From Flavobacteriales bacterium (lineage in GTDB: Bacteria > Bacteroidota > Bacteroidia > Flavobacteriales_F > PHOS-HE28), in contig JADJXF010000022.1 in assembly GCA_016715995.1 (NCBI GenBank), positions 27,275 through 91,274 of the forward strand: 64,000 nucleotides of DNA, given 5' to 3'. The notes under the pieces were generated by a model. That model saw only the letters and a program-made list of their open reading frames with translations. It was not told the origin of the DNA and did no database searches. Below are positions 45,936 to 52,381 of this stretch, piece after piece; within the stretch, counting starts at the first letter, position 1, and each line of letters starts with the position of its first letter. The translations under genes and the position numbers were made by a program.

Positions 45936-46502
45936 TCAGCCCACGCGGTCCAACGGCAGGCGAACACCGCCCAATCCACGAAAAGCCGTTGGGGTCATGC
46001 CTGTGAACTTCTTGAACTGCGCACTGAGGTGTGCCACGCTGCTGAAGCCTGCGCGGTCCGCGATCTCGCTCATCGTCAGCTCCCCGTACTTGATCAGCTC
46101 CTTAACGCGCTCCAGTCGTTGAAGCAGGAAATACTGCTCGATGGTGATGCCTTCCACCTGGGTGAAGAGCGCGGAGAGGCCGGAGTATTCCTTGTGCAGC
46201 ATTGCGGCCAGATATTCACCCAGCTTCATCCGACCCTGCTCACGTTCGTGGTGGACAAGGCTGACTATCGCCGCTTTGATGCGTGCGATGGTCGCCGAAT
46301 CACGGTCATCCACCAGCTCGAAGCCTTCCACCCGCAACGCCGTGCGCAATGCGTCAATTTCCCCGGCGCGGGGTGCGCGTAGCAATTCCACCTCGCCGAG
46401 CTCAACATGCTTCACCGTCAGACCCTGCGCCTCCAGCACGCGCGCCACCGCAGCACGGCAGCGGTCGCAGACCATGTTCCGGATTGCGAGCAGGGCGCTC
46501 AT
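45936..46502 (-). CDS. AraC-family regulator with N-terminal CxxC (HMA-like) domain
   Basis: 188 residues. The N-terminal 75 or so (AIRNMVCDRCRAAVARVLEAQG, LRVEGFELVDD) resemble a heavy-metal-associated fold with Cys12 and Cys15. The C-terminal 100 form an AraC DNA-binding domain with two helix-turn-helix units (LGEYLAAMLHKEYSGLSALF, ELTMSEIADRAGFSSVAHL, FKKFTGMTPTAFR). It likely senses copper and controls the island. Its ATG overlaps the stop of the upstream T9SS protein by 4 bp. A 170-bp spacer separates it from copA, presumably with the copA promoter. Confidence 0.87.
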   Translation of the reverse strand: MSALLAIRNMVCDRCRAAVARVLEAQGLTVKHVELGEVELLRAPRAGEIDALRTALRVEGFELVDDRDSATIARIKAAIVSLVHHEREQGRMKLGEYLAAMLHKEYSGLSALFTQVEGITIEQYFLLQRLERVKELIKYGELTMSEIADRAGFSSVAHLSAQFKKFTGMTPTAFRGLGGVRLPLDRVG

Positions 46503-47965
46503 CGCTGATGTGCGATGGCCAGCCGCGCAGCCTGCGTGGATCCATCCGTAGCGGTCAGGCGCAGCACGTAGGAGCCTGCGGCGACACCAGCCAAATGGAT
46601 GCGGCTCGTGCCACCCGTTGCACGGCCGATCAATCTTCCATGGGCATCGAAAAGCTCAGCGCGCCGCCAACCGGCACTGCTCCAGCAGACCGCATTCCCA
46701 CCTGGATCAACCCAGACCAATGGCGCAGGGGCATGAAGCTCGGACACATCACTGGTGCCGATAATCGACGCGGACCGATATCTTACGGTGTTCGTGCCTG
46801 GGTCGCCCCAAACGATATGGAAGCGGCCTGCCGCATAGGCGATGTCCGGTGTGCGTTGGTTCCCTGCGGACAAGGCATCGACCGTGTCTGGCGCACTCAG
46901 CCCGCCCGGACCTGAAATGCTCCAACTGAACAGAATGCGGCGAGCACCCGCACTGAAGTCCTCCCATACCACACCAAGGGTATCGCCCGCTCCCGCTAAC
47001 CTCGGATGATTCTGCTGATTGCCTGTCGGCTGTCCTGCAAGCAGGAGCCGCTGCGGCCCGGCTGCCAGCGTCTCCAGCGCGGCGCTTCCTATGTATGCCT
47101 TGGTGCCGTTGCTCGCACCGCTCATCCACACATAGCGGATGCTGTCTCCTGCGATACAGCCATCCGGTCCGCTCGAAGGGCACGCATTGAGCACCCAACC
47201 CGTATTGTCGATCATGGCCCCGATCGGGAACGACGCGCCCCCATCCATGGAAGTGGCGCCCCACATTACGCGCAGGCTGGAGGTCGCATCACGGTACAGC
47301 GCTGCCGCAAGCGCACCGTCCGCGACGACCTGGCCGGGGCAGCAGTCGCACACCTCACCCGTAGAGAATGGCTGGCTCACGTGTAGTGGCGCGGCGAATG
47401 CCCCCGCCGACATGCGGGAGACCACCTGCCGCGCCCCGCTCCATCCACCGTCAAATTGCATGTATTGAACAATGGGCGCTTCAGGGTCCTCGCAAGCGAT
47501 TGACGGGAACCGGGACACCAGGCCATCGAACGGATCAACCCTCAGGGTATCGCTCCACGTCAGCCCCTCATCATCGCTCCGTCGCACGTACAGTGGGCGA
47601 GACTCCTCGGGAGTGGCCTTCATCACCACCCAGATCGTGCTTCCCTTCGCAGCGATGTCGCTCCCCATCCAATCGGCCACCGAAGGGGAGAGCCCCGGCA
47701 TGCTGAGTTCGATCGCCTCGGCGAATCCCGATCCCTCTCGGATGGTGAACAGATTCGCCCTTGGACTACTACGGCCCCAAAGGATCGCCGGCCGGCCTTC
47801 ACCGGTCAGTGCGATGCGCGGCCGCAGCCACCCGCTGCTACCTGCCACCTGCGGTGCATCCCATGAGAGCACGGCCTGGGCTTGCGCGAGCAATACTGAA
47901 ACGCTCAGATATCCGGCGAATCCGGCTCGTAAAAGACAGACATGTCGAAGCTTCATGGCATTCAT
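46499..47965 (-). CDS. T9SS-exported beta-propeller (sialidase-like) protein with CDCC motif
   Basis: 488 residues. A signal peptide (after MNAMKLRHVCLLRAG) is followed by repeated beta-propeller blades with Asp-box-like turns: RRSDDEGLTWSDTLRV, TSMDGGASFPIG and similar. A cluster CDCCPGQVV sits at about residue 208. The last 70 or so residues (WRRAELFDAHGRLIGRA, VAAGSYVLRLTATDGSTQAARLAI) are a T9SS type-A sorting domain. It is annotated as sialidase-like by fold only; no sialidase catalytic set is seen. Co-transcription with a metal-type regulator suggests that the cysteine cluster binds copper (inference). Confidence 0.8.
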   Translation of the reverse strand: MNAMKLRHVCLLRAGFAGYLSVSVLLAQAQAVLSWDAPQVAGSSGWLRPRIALTGEGRPAILWGRSSPRANLFTIREGSGFAEAIELSMPGLSPSVADWMGSDIAAKGSTIWVVMKATPEESRPLYVRRSDDEGLTWSDTLRVDPFDGLVSRFPSIACEDPEAPIVQYMQFDGGWSGARQVVSRMSAGAFAAPLHVSQPFSTGEVCDCCPGQVVADGALAAALYRDATSSLRVMWGATSMDGGASFPIGAMIDNTGWVLNACPSSGPDGCIAGDSIRYVWMSGASNGTKAYIGSAALETLAAGPQRLLLAGQPTGNQQNHPRLAGAGDTLGVVWEDFSAGARRILFSWSISGPGGLSAPDTVDALSAGNQRTPDIAYAAGRFHIVWGDPGTNTVRYRSASIIGTSDVSELHAPAPLVWVDPGGNAVCWSSAGWRRAELFDAHGRLIGRATGGTSRIHLAGVAAGSYVLRLTATDGSTQAARLAIAHQR

Positions 47966-47994
47966 GGCGTATCTGAGAATCGAGTGAGCGCCAC

Positions 47995-48002
47995 CGAAAG
48001 TA
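47995..48002 (-). promoter_or_regulatory. Candidate -7 element (TACTTTCG) for the T9SS/AraC transcript
   Basis: TAnnTT(T)CG-like on the minus strand, 29 nt before the ATG at 47965. Confidence 0.5.
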
Positions 48003-48016
48003 AGCGCCCATCGCCA

Positions 48017-48747
48017 TCAATCCTTTCGGATGTATGCGTGCGAGCACGGCCCGCCGTAGAGCAGATGCACCCGTTCCGGCTTGTCGGCGATGAAGCGGTC
48101 GGTGGCCGGGCGTGCGCCGGGATTCGCATCATAGCCCTGCACCGTGAGGCCTGAAACATGGTAATCCATCACAACGGCGATGCCGCCGGGGCTCATGCGG
48201 GGATAGGCATGGATGAGCGCATGCGTCACGAGCCGTTCGTGCAGCGCAGTGTCGGAGCCTACGCCAAGATCGATGTGCGCGAAGGCGATGCGCTCTGGAA
48301 GGCTGCTGGGGACGGTCTCGAAAAGGTCGCCTGCATGGATCTCGGGCATGGGCGCCCCGGTGGCGCGCAGGTTGGCCTCGAACTGCTCGCGAATGCCTTG
48401 CGAAGCACCCAACTCAATGTCGAAGCGATCGAAGACATGGAAGGCCCTTCGTTGCTCGTGCCGCTGCAGCAGCGTAGCGAAGATGGAAGCCGTGCGCCCC
48501 ACGTAGCAGCCCAGTTCCACGAAATCCCTGGAACGTCGGCATCAATCACCTGACCGATGAGCAGCTCGAAATTGGCGGTCTGCTCCAGGCTCACCATGTC
48601 CTCCCGGTAATCGAAGCGGTTCTTGAGGTCCACGGGCGACCGTAGCTTGTACAGCACCTTATTCAAGAAGCGCGCGAAGCGCGGGAGCGTCCATCGACCT
48701 ATGCCAGGTAATCCATGAATGCCGGGCATCACCTTCGCGTCTCGCAT
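48017..48747 (-). CDS. Class I SAM-dependent methyltransferase, frameshifted
   Basis: The first frame from the ATG at 48747 gives a helical start (MRDAKVMPGIHGLPGIGRW, then LEQTANFELLIGQVIDADVP). The remainder lies in the -1 frame: RDFVELGCYVGRTASIFATL (the SAM-binding motif I), then FHVFDRFDIELGAS, IAFAHIDLGVGSD and RMSPGGIAVVMDYHVSG, ending GPCSHAYIRKD. The shift is at 48525-48533 in a CCAGGG context; one extra C restores the frame. The family looks like TylF/MycF-type or a related O-methyltransferase. As read, the gene would not make an active enzyme; a sequencing or assembly slip is possible. Confidence 0.75.
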
Positions 48748-48806
48748 CGGAATCGGTTCAGGTCAGGTAGAAGCGCCGAAGGTCGTGTGCGTGCAATGAT
48801 GCCGGT

Positions 48807-49103
48807 TCACCCCTTATCCACCACCCTAGGCACCTTGAAGTAATCACTGTCCTTCACGGGTGCGTTCATCAGCGCCTCCTGCTTAGTGATGGTCGTCTCC
48901 ACCACATCCTCGCGCAGCACATCGGCCTCGTCGGTCATGAAGATGAGCGGCTCCACGCCCGTGGTGTCCACCTCCTTCAATTTCTCCACGAAACCGATCA
49001 CCTTCTCCATGTCGGCGAGGATGGCCGCACGCGCGGCGGGATCGCTGTAGTCCAGCCGCGCCAGTTCAGCGATGCGGTCCAAGGTGGCCTCGTCGATCTT
49101 CAT
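48807..49103 (-). CDS. gatC: Asp-tRNA(Asn)/Glu-tRNA(Gln) amidotransferase subunit C
   Basis: 98 residues, standard GatC size. It has the family core DRIAELARLDYSDPAARAAI, MEKVIGFVEKLKEVDTTGVEPL and VLREDVV, and ends VKDSDYFKVPRVVDKG. It stabilises the GatA-GatB amidotransferase that converts misacylated Glu-tRNA(Gln). gatA and gatB are not adjacent here. The upstream spacer is full of GGTTGNN heptamers. Confidence 0.96.
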   Translation of the reverse strand: MKIDEATLDRIAELARLDYSDPAARAAILADMEKVIGFVEKLKEVDTTGVEPLIFMTDEADVLREDVVETTITKQEALMNAPVKDSDYFKVPRVVDKG

Positions 49104-49114
49104 GCTTAGCTGCG

Positions 49115-49158
49115 GGTTGGGGGTTGCAGGTTGAATCGCGGGCTGGTTGAGGGTTGAG
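49115..49158. repeat. GGTTGNN heptamers upstream of gatC
   Basis: Three adjacent units GGTTGGG, GGTTGCA, GGTTGAA (49115-49135), a 9-nt gap, then two adjacent GGTTGAG units (49145-49158). They are in the spacer between the acyltransferase and gatC. Confidence 0.8.
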
Positions 49159-49208
49159 GAAATCTCTGTTGACTGCTATTGATGTCCGCCTGGCTGCAAC
49201 CCTCAACC
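49145..49208. repeat. 12-bp perfect inverted repeat in the acyltransferase-gatC spacer
   Basis: GGTTGAGGGTTG (49145-49156) is the exact reverse complement of CAACCCTCAACC (49197-49208), with a 40-nt loop. It is made of heptamer units facing each other. The right arm covers the acyltransferase stop codon (49203-49205). Further NNCAACC units continue to 49232. Confidence 0.75.
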
Positions 49209-49232
49209 TCTACCAACCTTCACCCCCCAACC
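49195..49232. repeat. NNCAACC heptamers at the 3' end of the acyltransferase gene
   Basis: TGCAACC and CTCAACC are adjacent (49195-49208), followed by ACCAACC (49212-49218) and CCCAACC (49226-49232). This is the reverse orientation of the block at 49115-49158. The units extend into the last codons of the acyltransferase. Confidence 0.7.
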
Positions 49233-50051
49233 TTCTAAAAGCGGTTCTTCAATTACCTCATACACCCTTCGCCGCAAAGATGCGACGTCGGCATCGGTGA
49301 GGCCAACAGTGGTGATGGGGTCATGGATGACCACGCGGGCGATGCCGGGACGCGCGCGGGCCATCACCTCCAGCGGCTCGCCGAAGAGCCGCCAATGGTC
49401 CACGAAGGTGATGGGCACGATGGGCACTTGCTTCTCGATGGCCAGCTTGAAGGCACCGTCCTTGAAGGGCTTCATGCGCGGGGTGTACGCCGGGATCGTG
49501 CCTTCAGGGAATATGGCGATGCTGGTGCCGCGGTCGATGGCCTGGGCCGCCTTGCGGAAGGCCTTCGCCGCTTCGGTATGGCTGCCGCGGTTCACCGCGA
49601 TGTTCATGCCCTTGAAGAAGATGTTGAAGAGGGGCCACTTCAGCAGCTCGTACTTGCCCATGAAGAGGAAGTAGCGCGGAATCACGTTGTACATCTGGAT
49701 GATATCTAGGTAGCTGCTGTGGTTGCAGCAGATCACATACGGCGGCTCGGGCAGGGTCGCCTGCCGCACGAGGCGTGGGGGCACTCCGCTGGCGAAGGCC
49801 AGGAAACCCGCCCAGCGGCGCTTGAGGCGGAAAGCCCGGTAGTAGCGCCGCGGGCGATAGAGCAGGATGCGGAACGGGACATACAGCACCACCAGCGAAC
49901 CGAAGAAGACCAGTGCGAACCAGATCTTGTACAACCAGCGGAACGGCAGGAAGAGCCAACGCCCCAAGGGGTGTCGGCGGCTCTCGCCATCGCGCACCTG
50001 GCCTCCGGCAGGCAGGCCGCGCGGTCGCTCAATCGCCGTGGTCTCGGTCAT
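49203..50051 (-). CDS. 1-acyl-sn-glycerol-3-phosphate acyltransferase family protein
   Basis: 282 residues from the ATG at 50051; the same frame stays open upstream, but a promoter element at 50062-50069 supports this start. A membrane segment lies at about 32-58. The acyltransferase motifs are CCNHSSYLDIIQ (HxxxxD), FKGMNIAVNRGS, and IAIFPEGTIPAYTPRMKPFKDG, followed by VPIVPITFVDHW. It probably makes phosphatidic acid or transfers acyl chains in phospholipid synthesis. The C-terminal codons contain heptamer repeats. Confidence 0.93.
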   Translation of the reverse strand: MTETTAIERPRGLPAGGQVRDGESRRHPLGRWLFLPFRWLYKIWFALVFFGSLVVLYVPFRILLYRPRRYYRAFRLKRRWAGFLAFASGVPPRLVRQATLPEPPYVICCNHSSYLDIIQMYNVIPRYFLFMGKYELLKWPLFNIFFKGMNIAVNRGSHTEAAKAFRKAAQAIDRGTSIAIFPEGTIPAYTPRMKPFKDGAFKLAIEKQVPIVPITFVDHWRLFGEPLEVMARARPGIARVVIHDPITTVGLTDADVASLRRRVYEVIEEPLLEGWGVKVGRG

Positions 50052-50061
50052 GGAAAGGCCG

Positions 50062-50069
50062 CGAAGGTA
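50062..50069 (-). promoter_or_regulatory. Candidate -7 element (TACCTTCG) for the acyltransferase
   Basis: 10 nt between the element and the ATG at 50051. It lies back to back with the trpS element, with 15 bp between them. Confidence 0.55.
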
Positions 50070-50084
50070 GAAGCGGTCCAAGGG

Positions 50085-50092
50085 TATCTTCG
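50085..50092 (+). promoter_or_regulatory. Candidate -7 element (TATCTTCG) for trpS
   Basis: 13 nt between the element and the trpS ATG at 50106. Because the divergent element is so close, the two upstream promoter regions must overlap each other's start sites. Confidence 0.55.
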
Positions 50093-50105
50093 CCGGCCTT
50101 CCACC

Positions 50106-51074
50106 ATGCCCCGCATCCTCACCGGCATCCAGAGCACCGGCACGCCGCACCTCGGCAACGTGCTCGGCGCCATCAAGCCCGCCATAGCCGAGAGCCTCAA
50201 GCCCGGTAACGACAGCTTCCTCTTCATCGCCGACCTGCACGCGCTCACGCAGATCAAGGATGCCGCCACGCTGCGCGGCAACACCCACAGCGTGGCCGCT
50301 GCATGGCTCGCGTGCGGGCTGGACACGCAGCGCACGTTGCTCTACCGACAGAGCGATGTGCCCGAGGTGACCGAGCTCACCTGGTACCTCAGCTGCTTCT
50401 TCCCCTATTCGCGCCTGGCGTTGGCGCACAGCTTCAAGGACAAGGCGGACCGGCTGGAGGATGTGAATGGCGGGCTCTTCTCCTACCCCATGCTCATGGC
50501 GGCCGACATCCTGCTCTACGATGCGGAGGTCGTGCCTGTGGGCAAGGACCAGAAGCAGCACCTGGAATTCACGCGCGATGTGGCCGAGCGCTTCAACCAC
50601 CAGATGGGCGAGACCTTCGTGCTGCCCGACGCGCGCATCGATGCGCAGGTGATGATCGTGCCCGGCACCGACGGCGAGAAGATGAGCAAGAGCCGCAGCA
50701 ACCTCGTCCGCCTATTCGCGCCCGAGAAGGATCTGAAGCAGGATGTGATGGGCATCGTCACCGACAGCGCGCCGCTCGAAGCGCCTAAGGACCCCGAGAC
50801 GAACAACGTGTTCAAGCTCTTCAAGCTCGTGGCCCCCTCCGATGCCGCGATTTCTATGGCCGACCAATTCCGGGCGGGCGGTTACGGATACGGTCACGCG
50901 AAGAAGGAACTGCTGGCCGCGCTGATCGATGGCTACCGCAACGAGCGCGATACTTACGCTCGCTTGATGGACGACAAAGCCGAACTGGATGCGCAGCTGA
51001 AGGAAGGCGCTGCTAAGGCGCGCGCCGTGGCCAGCGTTGTGCTGAAGCGGGTGCGCGAGAAGCTGGGCTATTGA
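50106..51074 (+). CDS. trpS: Tryptophanyl-tRNA synthetase
   Basis: 322 residues. The class I signatures are present: TPHLGN (HIGH-like, residues 13-18) in TGIQSTGTPHLGNVLGA, and KMSKS at 192-196 in TDGEKMSKSRSN. PMLMAADILLY and PVGKDQKQHLEFTRD are conserved TrpRS blocks. It charges tRNA-Trp. The 3' end overlaps the convergent amidohydrolase by 7 bp, so neither gene has room for a separate terminator. Confidence 0.97.
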   Translation: MPRILTGIQSTGTPHLGNVLGAIKPAIAESLKPGNDSFLFIADLHALTQIKDAATLRGNTHSVAAAWLACGLDTQRTLLYRQSDVPEVTELTWYLSCFFPYSRLALAHSFKDKADRLEDVNGGLFSYPMLMAADILLYDAEVVPVGKDQKQHLEFTRDVAERFNHQMGETFVLPDARIDAQVMIVPGTDGEKMSKSRSNLVRLFAPEKDLKQDVMGIVTDSAPLEAPKDPETNNVFKLFKLVAPSDAAISMADQFRAGGYGYGHAKKELLAALIDGYRNERDTYARLMDDKAELDAQLKEGAAKARAVASVVLKRVREKLGY

Positions 51075-52381
51075 CCCCCCTCCAGCCGCTTCCGATACTG
51101 CCGGTAGAGCTGCTTCTGGTGGTTATCCAGCGAGATGCGGCGGCCTTGAATGAAGGCGAGGCGCACATCGTTGCCGCGCATATCCAGCGCATCGCCTGCT
51201 GAGATGATCAGCGTGGCGTCCTTGCCCACGGCGAGGCTGCCGCAGCGCTGGTCGATGCCTAGGATGGCGGCGGCATCCAGCGTGATGGTGCGCAGGGCGT
51301 CCTCAGGGCTGAGACCATGGGCGCGCGCGGTACCCGCCACGAAGGGCAGGTTCCGCGCACCGGCGTGCTCGTGGTCGCCGGTGTAGCCGAGGCAGAAGCG
51401 GATGCCACGCTCCTTCAGTAGGGCAGGCAGCTTGTAGGGCATGTCGATGTCGTCCTCCGGCCGCATGGGCAAGGAGTGCGTGCGGCGCAGGATCACATCC
51501 ACCTGATTGTCGCGCAGCAGGTCGGCCACGCGCCACGCATCGTAGCCGCCGGCGATCACGGTCCGCTTCACGCCCTCGGCCTTGGCGAAGAGCACGGCCT
51601 CGGTGATCTCCCGCGCAGCATCGGTGCGGATGAAGAGCGCCTTGCTGCCATTGAACAGCCCACGCATCGCCTCCATGCGCGCATCGATGGTGGAAGGCTT
51701 CAGTTCAGCGGCATAGGCCTTCGCCTTGCGGAAGAACGTGCGCAGCTCCTCAATCTTCTTCGCGCGCTCGTCCTTCTTCTCGCTGTCGGTCTCGCCAGGC
51801 TCGGCCCACCAGCCTTGGCGCTGGTAAGCCGCCGGCCATGTCATCCACACGCCGTCGTCGGCCTTCACGATGGCACCGTCGCTGTCCCACGCATCCAGTT
51901 GCACCACGCTGCTGGTGCCGGCAATCACCAAGCCGCGCGGCGCCACTTGCGCGAGCAGCACGCCGTTGGAGCGGATGGTGGGCGTGACGCGCGAATCGCT
52001 CTTGTAAGCGGAGATGGACCGCAGCTCGGGCTCGTACTGGCCGACGTCGCGCATATCCAGCGTGGCGCGCGCTTGCTCGATCTCAATGAGGCCTAAGGGC
52101 GAGTCGGGCACGATGAAGCCCGGATAGATGTGCTGGTCTTTAGCGTTGATTGTGGTGTCGTAGGCGGCCTTCACGCCGTAACCGAAGCCCACATAGTCGA
52201 TGCGGCCATCGCGGAAGCCGACGGCGCCCTCGTCGATCACCTTGCCATCACCAACGTGAACGGTGCCGCCGGTGATGAGGATGCTCTTCGCTTGCGACAG
52301 GGCGGGCGTGGGGATCTGGGCGTGCGTCAGCATTCCGCTGAGCAGCGCCACGAACAGGAAGATGATGCGATCAGTGACCAT
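51068..52381 (-). CDS. Secreted amidohydrolase-family protein
   Basis: 437 residues from the ATG at 52381, which gives a good signal peptide (VTDRIIFLFVALLSGMLTHAQ); an ATG at 52390 adds three residues. It resembles the metal-dependent amidohydrolase (imidazolonepropionase-like) family: ILITGGTVHVGDGKVIDEGAV at the start, IYPGFIVPDSPLGLIE where active members have a metal-binding HxH, and AAAILGIDQRCGSLAVGKDATLII at the end. The first metal motif is degenerate (no HxH), so activity is uncertain. It overlaps the end of the larger amidohydrolase gene by 11 bp and is translated after it. Confidence 0.8.
   Translation of the reverse strand: MVTDRIIFLFVALLSGMLTHAQIPTPALSQAKSILITGGTVHVGDGKVIDEGAVGFRDGRIDYVGFGYGVKAAYDTTINAKDQHIYPGFIVPDSPLGLIEIEQARATLDMRDVGQYEPELRSISAYKSDSRVTPTIRSNGVLLAQVAPRGLVIAGTSSVVQLDAWDSDGAIVKADDGVWMTWPAAYQRQGWWAEPGETDSEKKDERAKKIEELRTFFRKAKAYAAELKPSTIDARMEAMRGLFNGSKALFIRTDAAREITEAVLFAKAEGVKRTVIAGGYDAWRVADLLRDNQVDVILRRTHSLPMRPEDDIDMPYKLPALLKERGIRFCLGYTGDHEHAGARNLPFVAGTARAHGLSPEDALRTITLDAAAILGIDQRCGSLAVGKDATLIISAGDALDMRGNDVRLAFIQGRRISLDNHQKQLYRQYRKRLEGGQ

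Noticed and set aside
46499..47965. Functional sialidase
   Set aside because: Only the propeller fold and Asp-box-like turns are seen. The arginine triad and the nucleophile tyrosine of true sialidases could not be identified.
49203..50600. Longer acyltransferase starting upstream of 50051
   Set aside because: The extra 183 codons are antisense to trpS, and a promoter element lies between them and the family-typical start.
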